From a virus, in the IMG/VR virus record IMGVR_UViG_3300035137_000014, positions 1 to 27,124 of that record: 27,124 nt of DNA; one strand, given 5' to 3'. Under the pieces are notes generated by a model that had not been told where the DNA came from, ran no database searches, and saw only the letters and a program-made list of their open reading frames with translations. Shown one piece after another: positions 15,542 through 22,213 of the stretch (the first letter of the stretch is position 1; the number at the start of each line of letters is the position of its first letter). A program made the position numbers and the translations under genes.

Positions 15542-15705
15542 TTCATCTTACGGTATGGATGGGAACTTTGATTTCTATGGAGCAACCTATACCCGTTATT
15601 AAGAATTTAAGGTTTGCAGAATTACGGGAATGGATTTCTATTATAGAAATGATGCAAACGGTAAGACAAAAACAATTTGAGGAAAAGAACAAAAACAATG
15701 CCTGA
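15128..15705 (+). CDS. Tail assembly chaperone, -1 frameshifted long form (gpGT-like)
   Basis: Reading 0-frame from 15128 to the TTA codon at 15530-15532 gives 135 residues. A -1 slip on T TTT TTA (15526-15532) then continues with AGC at 15532 through 57 further codons to TGA 15703-15705, giving 192 residues. The extension (SGVIHLTVWMGTLISME... ending EEKNKNNA) has no stop until just after the tape measure start at 15698. Lambda gpG/gpGT and Mu-type phages use the same arrangement. The slippery site, open extension and gene order are seen directly; the slip frequency cannot be judged. Confidence 0.82.
15526..15532 (+). promoter_or_regulatory. Canonical -1 ribosomal slippery heptamer T TTT TTA
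   Basis: In the zero frame the codons are ATT TTT TTA, so the heptamer is correctly phased (X XXY YYZ). It sits three codons before the zero-frame stop. Only a weak GTAA/TTAC stem is visible downstream, so no strong stimulatory hairpin is claimed. Confidence 0.85.
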
Positions 15706-17401
15706 TTTCGCAGTAACAACAGCATTCAGGGGAACTGATAAAATCAGCCCTGTATTTAACCGTATGAGTGCGTCAGCTGATAAATTCGGTCGTCATGGCT
15801 CATCTGCGATGAATCGGGTAGCATCCGCAGGCAGTAAAGTCACGTCCATATTAAAAGGATTAGTACCGATAGTCAGTATTGCGGCAATCGGCAGATTAGC
15901 ACAAAAAGGAATCGAACTTGCATCTGACCTTACAGAAGTACAGAACGTTGTTGATACTACGTTTGTACAGGGTGCAAAAGACATAAACAAATGGTCTAAC
16001 ACAGCATTAAAAGCATTCGGACTTTCTGAATTGCAAGCAAAACAATTCGCAGGTACAATCGGAGCAATGGCAAAAGGTGCAGGAGTAGCGGAAAAGGATT
16101 TATATGGAATGTCGACGGGACTTGCAGAACTTGCCGGCGATTTTGCATCATTTTACAATTTGCCGATTGAGGAAGCATTTAACAAGATACGTGCCGGTTT
16201 ATCAGGTGAAACAGAACCGCTTAAACAGATCGGAAAAGATATGTCAGTCGCAGGACTTGAAGCGTTCAGGCTTGCGCAGGGTATGAAAAAAGCAGTCAAA
16301 GATATGTCGATGGCTGAAAAATATCAATTACGATTTGCTTATTTAATGTCTCAATCAAAAGATCAGATGGGAGACTTTAATAAAACGCTGGCTACCAGTT
16401 ACGCAAACCAGAAACGAGTATTAGCAGTTAAATTTGATCAATTCCTTGCAAGAGTAATGACGAAATTTTTACCACGATTAACAAGTTTATTTGAAAAAAT
16501 GAATAATGCAATTGATAAACTTGACGCGGAAAAGATTGCAACATGGCTTGACAGATTAGTCAGCCTGATACCGTATGTAGTAAAAGGTTTTCTCGCCTAC
16601 AAAGGTGCAATCGTGGCAATCAAAGCCGTAAATATCGGAAAAAATTTATGGCTGACAGTTTCTGCAATGTGGGAATTAAGGAAATTCCTGCCGCAAGCAA
16701 TTAAAATGACAAAAGCATGGACAGCCGCACAGAAAGCATTAAATTTCGTAATGAAAATGAATCCAATAGGACTGGTAATTGCCGCCGTTATGGCTCTCGG
16801 TTATGCCGTCTACGACCTGTATACAAACTGGGATAAATATGTATTAGGCTTTCAAATTGGCATGCAGGAATGGATCATAAAATGGAAAACATTAAAAACA
16901 CTCGTACTTGATGTATTATCTACGCTCGGAAAAGTAGACAGAAAAGCCTTTGAAAGATCAAAACTCGAACTGCAAATAGCATATCTGGAAGGTGAAATCC
17001 TGAAAAAGAAAGCTAAAAATCTTGATACAGAGAAAAGCATAAATCAGGAAGAGTTAAACCAGAAAGACAAAACAATAAATCAGTTAATGAAAAAAGGCAT
17101 TAACGCAGAAAAGAAAGGTGCGTTACAAGTTGAGCGTGCAAAAATGATAAAGAAAGCTGCAATGCAACCAATTACAGGTACACAACCCCTTTCGGAATTG
17201 CAGATAGCGGCAATGAATCGCCAGACACAAAGAGAATACCAGAACAGATATTTCCGCGCACCGAACGAAACCGACGTACAAAGCCGGAATATCAATTTTA
17301 ACGGACAGCTTAATATAGCAGGCGCGCCCGAAGGATCAACAATAAGCAGCTCAACAAAGGGAGCGAAGCCGATCAATATGCAGCTGGTGGGGGCGAACTA
17401 A
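15698..17401 (+). CDS. Tail tape measure protein
   Basis: A 567-residue protein from ATG 15698; the frame also allows a TTG start at 15677. ATG is preferred because MPDFAVTTAFRGTDKISPVF is the usual tape measure N-terminus. Features: basic helical N-terminal region, LNKWSNTALKAFG-type helices around 110-250, a hydrophobic segment near 348-375 (NPIGLVIAAVMALGYAVYDL) thought to act at membrane penetration, a Lys/Glu-rich coiled-coil stretch (about 410-480), and a C-terminal NINFNGQLNIAG strand. It sets tail length; the size predicts a tail of moderate length. The start overlaps the end of the frameshifted chaperone, which is the usual arrangement. Confidence 0.88.
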   Translation: MPDFAVTTAFRGTDKISPVFNRMSASADKFGRHGSSAMNRVASAGSKVTSILKGLVPIVSIAAIGRLAQKGIELASDLTEVQNVVDTTFVQGAKDINKWSNTALKAFGLSELQAKQFAGTIGAMAKGAGVAEKDLYGMSTGLAELAGDFASFYNLPIEEAFNKIRAGLSGETEPLKQIGKDMSVAGLEAFRLAQGMKKAVKDMSMAEKYQLRFAYLMSQSKDQMGDFNKTLATSYANQKRVLAVKFDQFLARVMTKFLPRLTSLFEKMNNAIDKLDAEKIATWLDRLVSLIPYVVKGFLAYKGAIVAIKAVNIGKNLWLTVSAMWELRKFLPQAIKMTKAWTAAQKALNFVMKMNPIGLVIAAVMALGYAVYDLYTNWDKYVLGFQIGMQEWIIKWKTLKTLVLDVLSTLGKVDRKAFERSKLELQIAYLEGEILKKKAKNLDTEKSINQEELNQKDKTINQLMKKGINAEKKGALQVERAKMIKKAAMQPITGTQPLSELQIAAMNRQTQREYQNRYFRAPNETDVQSRNINFNGQLNIAGAPEGSTISSSTKGAKPINMQLVGAN

Positions 17402-17497
17402 ATGAGCTGGGAAATAATTATAGTAGCTATCTTTTTTTATATTATAGGATTTATAATCGGATTTTTAAAGGGAACAAAATACAAAGGTAAACAATGA
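17402..17497 (+). CDS. 31-residue single-pass membrane microprotein
   Basis: An open frame of 32 codons fills the gap between tape measure and gpN-like gene. The product starts MSWEII, has a continuous hydrophobic segment (about 5-22, with FFYIIGFIIGF) and ends in a basic tail (LKGTKYKGKQ), so it should insert with the C-terminus in the cytoplasm. A G-rich site (GGTGGGGG) lies upstream, the ATG follows the tape measure stop directly, and its TGA overlaps the next ATG (ATGA). The first 11 bases, ATGAGCTGGGA, are the same as those of the next gene. Function unknown. Confidence 0.6.
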   Translation: MSWEIIIVAIFFYIIGFIIGFLKGTKYKGKQ

Positions 17498-18762
17498 GCT
17501 GGGAGAATGAAACGAAGGAATTTATAAAATGTACAAGCCCTGAAGGAAATGTGTTTGAAGGCTTATGGATACGTGACGATAAAAGCAATGAAAAGAAACT
17601 CGGTATATTCTCACCACCCAAGTTCAATGGTGATATAATACAGGACATGGGTGTTAAATCAGACACTCACGCCTTTTCAATCTATTTTCAGGGGTTATCC
17701 CATCACAGAACAGCACAGGATTTCGACAGAGCATTAAAAGAGACCGGACAATGGGAAATCATTCATCCGGTTGACGGACCTTTAATTTTGCAGCTTGTTT
17801 CATGGCAACAGAAAATTGATCCAATATCAAGCGGAAATGTGACCGAGTTTTCGACAACGTGGCTGGAACCTGCAAATCAGCAACGCCTTATATCAGCAGC
17901 CGAACTATCGGGATCTATATTGTCGCAAGTACTAAACACAATCGAAGACGCTCAGGCAGTACTGCAGCAATTACGGGCCGATTTATACGCAGACATACAG
18001 GCATTAGTAAACGCAGTCAATCAGGCAACCGGAACATTCGACAAAGTATTGACCGAACTTACAGCCACAAACGCAATAGTACAGGACGCATACACGGAAG
18101 CAAATACAGCACTTGCAAACGCAATCAACACATTCGGAATCGGTAACACAGACCCGGCAGACATAGCGGAAGCACTCGCAGAAATGGCAATCGCACCACT
18201 CGCAGCAACAGAAGATTTTGTTTCCAGACTTACAGTATACCAGAACTTATCAACAGAATTATTCACATATATACCATCAGGCACGACATCAGAAGATTAC
18301 AACAAATGTCTCGCTCAGGAATATACAACAACATTATCCCTTATAGCCGTAGCTCAAATAGTAGCTACATCCGATTTCGCAAGCCGAAGTGAAGTAATAA
18401 GCGCAATGGAAAACATACAGACGCTATTTGACGAAACAGTAGAAGCAATCGAAACAGCGCAGGATAATTTCAGCGACCTTGATATTGATGAACAGTATTT
18501 CAGTCAGACCAAAACATATACATCATTGATAAATCTGTATACACTTTGCTATCAATATCTGCTTACACAGTTTTATAATCTTGCAGTCGAAAAAGTGATA
18601 GTACTTGACCGACCGAGAAGCCCTCTTGAAATTACAGTAACAGAATACGGAGAACTCGGAAACAACGATGAGAATTACGAATTACTGATAAAGAGTAACC
18701 ATTTAACCGGGATGGATATATTATTATTGGCAGCCGGACGGGAGGTTGTGATATATGTCTGA
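17494..18762 (+). CDS. Tail/DNA circularisation protein, Mu gpN (gp43) family
   Basis: A 422-residue protein; Mu gpN has 491. The N-terminal domain (1-95) matches the DNA-circulation N-terminal family: a basic/charged start, then FEGLWIRDD, KLGIFSPPKFNGDIIQDMG, YFQGLSHHRTAQDFDRALKE and HPVDGPLILQLVSWQQ. The middle (about 125-350) is an Ala/Thr/Gln-rich helical region. The C-terminal part includes EITVTEYGELGNNDENYELL, and ends with a strand (VVIYV). In Mu this protein joins tail tube and baseplate hub. It overlaps the gpP-like gene by 8 nt with a GGGAGG site inside its end. Confidence 0.87.
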   Translation: MSWENETKEFIKCTSPEGNVFEGLWIRDDKSNEKKLGIFSPPKFNGDIIQDMGVKSDTHAFSIYFQGLSHHRTAQDFDRALKETGQWEIIHPVDGPLILQLVSWQQKIDPISSGNVTEFSTTWLEPANQQRLISAAELSGSILSQVLNTIEDAQAVLQQLRADLYADIQALVNAVNQATGTFDKVLTELTATNAIVQDAYTEANTALANAINTFGIGNTDPADIAEALAEMAIAPLAATEDFVSRLTVYQNLSTELFTYIPSGTTSEDYNKCLAQEYTTTLSLIAVAQIVATSDFASRSEVISAMENIQTLFDETVEAIETAQDNFSDLDIDEQYFSQTKTYTSLINLYTLCYQYLLTQFYNLAVEKVIVLDRPRSPLEITVTEYGELGNNDENYELLIKSNHLTGMDILLLAAGREVVIYV

Positions 18763-19816
18763 CACGCTCAACGGCAAAGACAAAGACGAATTAACGCTGA
18801 TAATCGAAAATCGTGAGATAGTCGTCGAGTCTGCAAAGTTCATGCGTACAATCGATACCTGCGCCGATGCTTTAACATGTATTTTCCCATGGATTCCAAA
18901 TCTTGATCCCATCCTTGACGATATTATTAAACCGAATCATGCTTATCCGACTGCATTCGTATATCTTGGTGGCAAACTCCAAATGACGGGGATGTTATAT
19001 AATGTGGATCAATCCCGAAGCATAGAAGGAACCGTCAAAGAACTCGAAATATTTACACAAACCGCAAATATGATCGATAGCACAGTCAGACCGCCGTTTG
19101 AAGAAAACAATATTGACCTGTATGAACGATGCGTTAATCAGGCACGGGAATTCGGAATACAGGTTGTCAAAGATGAAAATTTATATGTTGGCGGAAAATT
19201 CAGCAGGGTATCAGCGAAACAGACAGATTTATGTTTCAATCACCTTAAAGACTTGGCATGGCAAAGAGGATGTTTATTGTCCTGTACAGAATACGGAGAG
19301 CTTGAAATAATCCTGCCGAATGTAGACGGTCAGCCAGTAGGCACAATTGAAGAGCAGAATCCAGTAACAGAAGTTTACGAAGTCTCATTTAACGGACGTG
19401 CAAGATTTAATACTTATGAGGCGATTGTCAGCAGTTCGCGGAATGACAAGACCAAAGTCAAGCATCAGGCAATAGACGAATATGTCCCTGCAATACGATT
19501 TCTTACTTTCAGCGCAGATGAGAGTCTACCAGGTGAAGGCTTAAACGCCGCGTTATGGCGACGCAATAAATCAGCAGCTGATTCATTAAATATTCCATTT
19601 CCTGTAAATTCATGGTACGCACCGAATGGAACATTATGGAAACCAAATACAACAGTAACAGTCGTTTCAGACGCAATGAGTTTGGAAAAAGGCTTTACAT
19701 TTTTAATCAGTCAGGTAGAGTTTAACTACAGTTCAGGCGGTGCGACGGCGTTGTTGAGTCTGAAACCGCCTTCGTTATATACTTTATCAGAGGAGATTAT
19801 TGAACCGTGGAGATAA
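18755..19816 (+). CDS. Baseplate hub protein, Mu gpP (gp44) family
   Basis: A 353-residue hub protein; Mu gpP has 379. It is a beta-barrel-rich protein that forms the trimeric centre of the baseplate, related to T4 gp27. Family features seen: ELTLIIENREIVVESAKF at the start, CADALTCIFPWIPN, YLGGKLQMTGMLYNVD, the FTQTANMIDSTVRPPFE segment, then FNHLKDLAWQRGCLLSCTEYGELEI and a C-terminal SLEKGFTFLISQVEF. The spike (gp45-like) gene normally follows at once; here an 89-residue gene lies between them. Confidence 0.9.
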   Translation: MSDTLNGKDKDELTLIIENREIVVESAKFMRTIDTCADALTCIFPWIPNLDPILDDIIKPNHAYPTAFVYLGGKLQMTGMLYNVDQSRSIEGTVKELEIFTQTANMIDSTVRPPFEENNIDLYERCVNQAREFGIQVVKDENLYVGGKFSRVSAKQTDLCFNHLKDLAWQRGCLLSCTEYGELEIILPNVDGQPVGTIEEQNPVTEVYEVSFNGRARFNTYEAIVSSSRNDKTKVKHQAIDEYVPAIRFLTFSADESLPGEGLNAALWRRNKSAADSLNIPFPVNSWYAPNGTLWKPNTTVTVVSDAMSLEKGFTFLISQVEFNYSSGGATALLSLKPPSLYTLSEEIIEPWR

Positions 19817-19820
19817 ATAA

Positions 19821-20090
19821 ATGATTTTAAATATAAATATAGACACAAAAGATTTACAAGGAAAAGGATTTGGATGTTATTTATCTAAGTCAGCAAAAAA
19901 AGGAGAGGCAAAAATTTCATTAGATTTAAATGCTGCTCTTTCTGCCTGTGCTAATGAAGATATGGTATTTAAAAAAGTATTTGGTGAAATTATTTTACAT
20001 GAGATATTACATGCTATTGAAGATTTATTTGATAAATCATTTAATCATAAAAGAATTAACAATGCTATAAAAAAAGTACAGCAAGGATAA
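19821..20090 (+). CDS. HEXXH-containing mini-protein (putative zinc metalloprotease-like)
   Basis: An 89-residue protein inserted between hub and spike genes. It has the zincin signature H60-E61-I-L-H64 within GEIILHEILHAIEDLF, preceded by a beta region (ISLDLN). A further His at residue 76 could be a third ligand, but spacing is longer than in classical metzincins. Codon use is markedly AT-rich compared with both neighbours (many TTA, ATT, AAA), indicating separate acquisition. It has its own GGAGA site. It could be a small peptidase acting in virion maturation or on cell wall peptides, or a metal-binding protein without activity. Motif seen; function inferred. Confidence 0.6.
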   Translation: MILNINIDTKDLQGKGFGCYLSKSAKKGEAKISLDLNAALSACANEDMVFKKVFGEIILHEILHAIEDLFDKSFNHKRINNAIKKVQQG

Positions 20091-20093
20091 ATA

Positions 20094-20582
20094 ATGGAAT
20101 TAGGCATTATTCGCGGCTATGAAATCCGCACAAACAAAGACGGCCCGCAGAATAAATTATTACTGCAAGTCGAAATGATTCCCGGTGACGTACGGACAGT
20201 CGAGTTCATGCCACAAGCGGGCGAAGATACCAACCCGGCAATCGGAAGCAGAGTATATGTCATCAGTGCAGCAGCCGGATATCAGATTGCAATATCAAGC
20301 ACAGACGATTTAACACCCGAAGTTGACAGCGGGGAAAAAGAACTGTATAGCACAAACGGAAGCTCAAAACTGGCAAGACTGAAATTAAACCTTGATAGCG
20401 AAATAGAGCTAAACGGAAACGCAGATTATGCAGTAAGCTGGACAGACCTTGAATCTATATTACAGCAATTAGTTACAGATATAAATACAATATTTGTTAC
20501 AGCCGCAGACGGCGCGGTATACGGAGGAGGATTGACAATTGATTTATCAGCAGCGAAAGTTGATAAGGTGAGGTTGCCATGA
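20094..20582 (+). CDS. Baseplate spike protein, Mu gp45 family
   Basis: A 162-residue protein; Mu gp45 has about 197. The N-terminal OB-fold (1-80) is indicated by IIRGYEIRTNKDGPQNKLLLQV and QAGEDTNPAIGSRVYVISAAAGYQIAIS. The C-terminal part continues as short strands that make the trimeric spike. No HxH iron-binding apex motif is visible at the end. It follows the 89-residue HEXXH gene by three bases and overlaps the gp46-like gene by four (ATGA). The weak ribosome site suggests coupling. Confidence 0.82.
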   Translation: MELGIIRGYEIRTNKDGPQNKLLLQVEMIPGDVRTVEFMPQAGEDTNPAIGSRVYVISAAAGYQIAISSTDDLTPEVDSGEKELYSTNGSSKLARLKLNLDSEIELNGNADYAVSWTDLESILQQLVTDINTIFVTAADGAVYGGGLTIDLSAAKVDKVRLP

Positions 20583-21037
20583 TAAGCAGATTCAGCGGAG
20601 ACCCAGCAGTCAAGCTAACCGAGTCAGGCGCACGTATGAAATTCCGCGGCGGACAGCCGGAAATGGATCAAGGTATTGATAATTACGTACAAATTTCCCT
20701 CTTTACCCGAAAGGGATGGTGGGGCAATACACTCCTTACCGATCCAAATCAGAAGATAGGGTCAGACTACGCAAAACCGGAGCCGGTAATTGACGTACAA
20801 ACAATAAACACGAAAAGAGACAACGCCCGAACCGCATTAAAAGCAATGACAGATAGCAAGTTAGCAAGCAAGATCGATATAACCGTTACAAATCCGAGAC
20901 TTGATTATATCAAGACCGACATAAAAATATATCCACCCGGACAGGACGTACAGGAATTATTGTTTTTGAAAAACGGAATAAATTGGATTTATCAGGCGAC
21001 AAATCCGGCGTATGAAAGAATGGAGGATGTACAATAA
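20579..21037 (+). CDS. Baseplate wedge protein, Mu gp46 family (T4 gp25-like)
   Basis: A 152-residue protein; Mu gp46 has about 145. Seen: a start typical of the family (SRFSGDPAVKLTESGARM), then IDNYVQISLFTRKGWWGNTLL and a helical and strand second half (SKIDITVTNPRLDYIKTDI). It links the sheath/tube end to the wedge. Start overlaps the spike gene by ATGA and its end is directly followed by the gp47-like gene, consistent with a single translational unit. Confidence 0.9.
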   Translation: MISRFSGDPAVKLTESGARMKFRGGQPEMDQGIDNYVQISLFTRKGWWGNTLLTDPNQKIGSDYAKPEPVIDVQTINTKRDNARTALKAMTDSKLASKIDITVTNPRLDYIKTDIKIYPPGQDVQELLFLKNGINWIYQATNPAYERMEDVQ

Positions 21038-22213
21038 ATGTCATATCCCATACCAACCACTAAGCAATTATACGAAGCACATTTAAACCGGCTGGAAACT
21101 CAACTCGGTCAGGATGCTCCGATAAATGATCGTGCGTTTTTAATCGTCCTTGCGGCTACTGAGGCCGGAATGGATATAGGTCATTATAAATACGCAGCCG
21201 ATAGAGCGCAGGCAAATCTTGTGCTAACCGCAGTTGGAGACGATCTTGACCGCATAGGACTTGACAATAACACACCGCGTAAACTCGCAGAAACAGTAGT
21301 ACTTGAAGCAACACTCTCGGCAACAACCGGAACAGTAATCCCGGCCGCACGTGAATTTGTATCAGATACAAACGGACTTCGATATAAAACCGAAGCCGAA
21401 GTAACGGCGGCCGCAGGAGTAGCTACATTATCTTTGAGGTGCAAAGAATCCGGAACTGACGGAAACATGGAGAACGGCGAAACATTGTCCATATCCGCAC
21501 AAATCGCAGGAGCTGAAACACAGGCAACGGTAACCGATACCACAACAACCGGAGCTGTTCAGGAAACCGATGCGAATTACAGGCCACGTGTATTATTTGC
21601 ACAACGCGCAGTAACAGGCGGAGGCAACGCAAGCGACCATAAAATATGGAGCGAAGCAGTCAGCGGCGTTAAACGTGCTTTTCCTTATGCCGGACGTCCT
21701 GCTTATGCAGGCGCATCATATCCCGGAGACAGACTTGTATATATCGAATGTCAGACAAGCATTGATTCTGACGGAGTACCGCCTGCACCGCTTTTAGATC
21801 AGGTACGAGACGCAATCAATACCGACCAAGACACAGGATTAAGCCGTGCAACACTCGGTTTGACAGACACTACCTTATGGGTGGAACCGATAATCAGGAC
21901 GCCTATATATGTACAGATTTCCGATCTTGACATAGATGCAGCACAGGAGGCGGCCTGTAAATCCGACATTGACGATGCACTCGATTTATATTTGAAAGGC
22001 ATTGCACCTTTCGTTGACGGCGTTGATGCTGAACAGGAACGTATGGATACAATTACTAATGTGTCGATGAGCGATATAGTACAGGACGTTTTATTTAGTT
22101 ATGGTGCAAACGCTCAAACAGTTGTTTTCGGACTTGTCGTCGGCGTATTTATACCGCTTTATTTCCTTAATCCGGGTGAACTGGCAAAGCTGGGAGGTGT
22201 CACGTATGTTTAG
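21038..22213 (+). CDS. Baseplate J-like wedge protein, Mu gp47 family
   Basis: A 391-residue protein; Mu gp47 has about 360. Seen: N-terminal SYPIPTTKQLYEAHLNRLET, helical region with AADRAQANLVLTAVGDDLDR, then the beta insertion with TGTVIPAAREFVSDTNGLRY and TDANYRPRVLFAQRAVTGGG, and a C-terminal domain with DTTLWVEPIIRTPIYVQIS. This is the classical baseplate J domain. It forms wedge arms together with gp48. GGAGG and ATG sit directly after the gp46-like stop. Overlaps the next gene by 8 nt. Confidence 0.93.
   Translation: MSYPIPTTKQLYEAHLNRLETQLGQDAPINDRAFLIVLAATEAGMDIGHYKYAADRAQANLVLTAVGDDLDRIGLDNNTPRKLAETVVLEATLSATTGTVIPAAREFVSDTNGLRYKTEAEVTAAAGVATLSLRCKESGTDGNMENGETLSISAQIAGAETQATVTDTTTTGAVQETDANYRPRVLFAQRAVTGGGNASDHKIWSEAVSGVKRAFPYAGRPAYAGASYPGDRLVYIECQTSIDSDGVPPAPLLDQVRDAINTDQDTGLSRATLGLTDTTLWVEPIIRTPIYVQISDLDIDAAQEAACKSDIDDALDLYLKGIAPFVDGVDAEQERMDTITNVSMSDIVQDVLFSYGANAQTVVFGLVVGVFIPLYFLNPGELAKLGGVTYV

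Noticed and set aside
15677-15697. TTG start for the tape measure
   Set aside because: ATG 15698 gives the usual tape measure N-terminus, and the extra residues are encoded by the frameshifted chaperone's 3' end.
22101-22205. Upstream extension of the gp48-like frame
   Set aside because: It overlaps gp47 coding DNA; ATG 22206 has a good GGAGGT site and the expected N-terminus.
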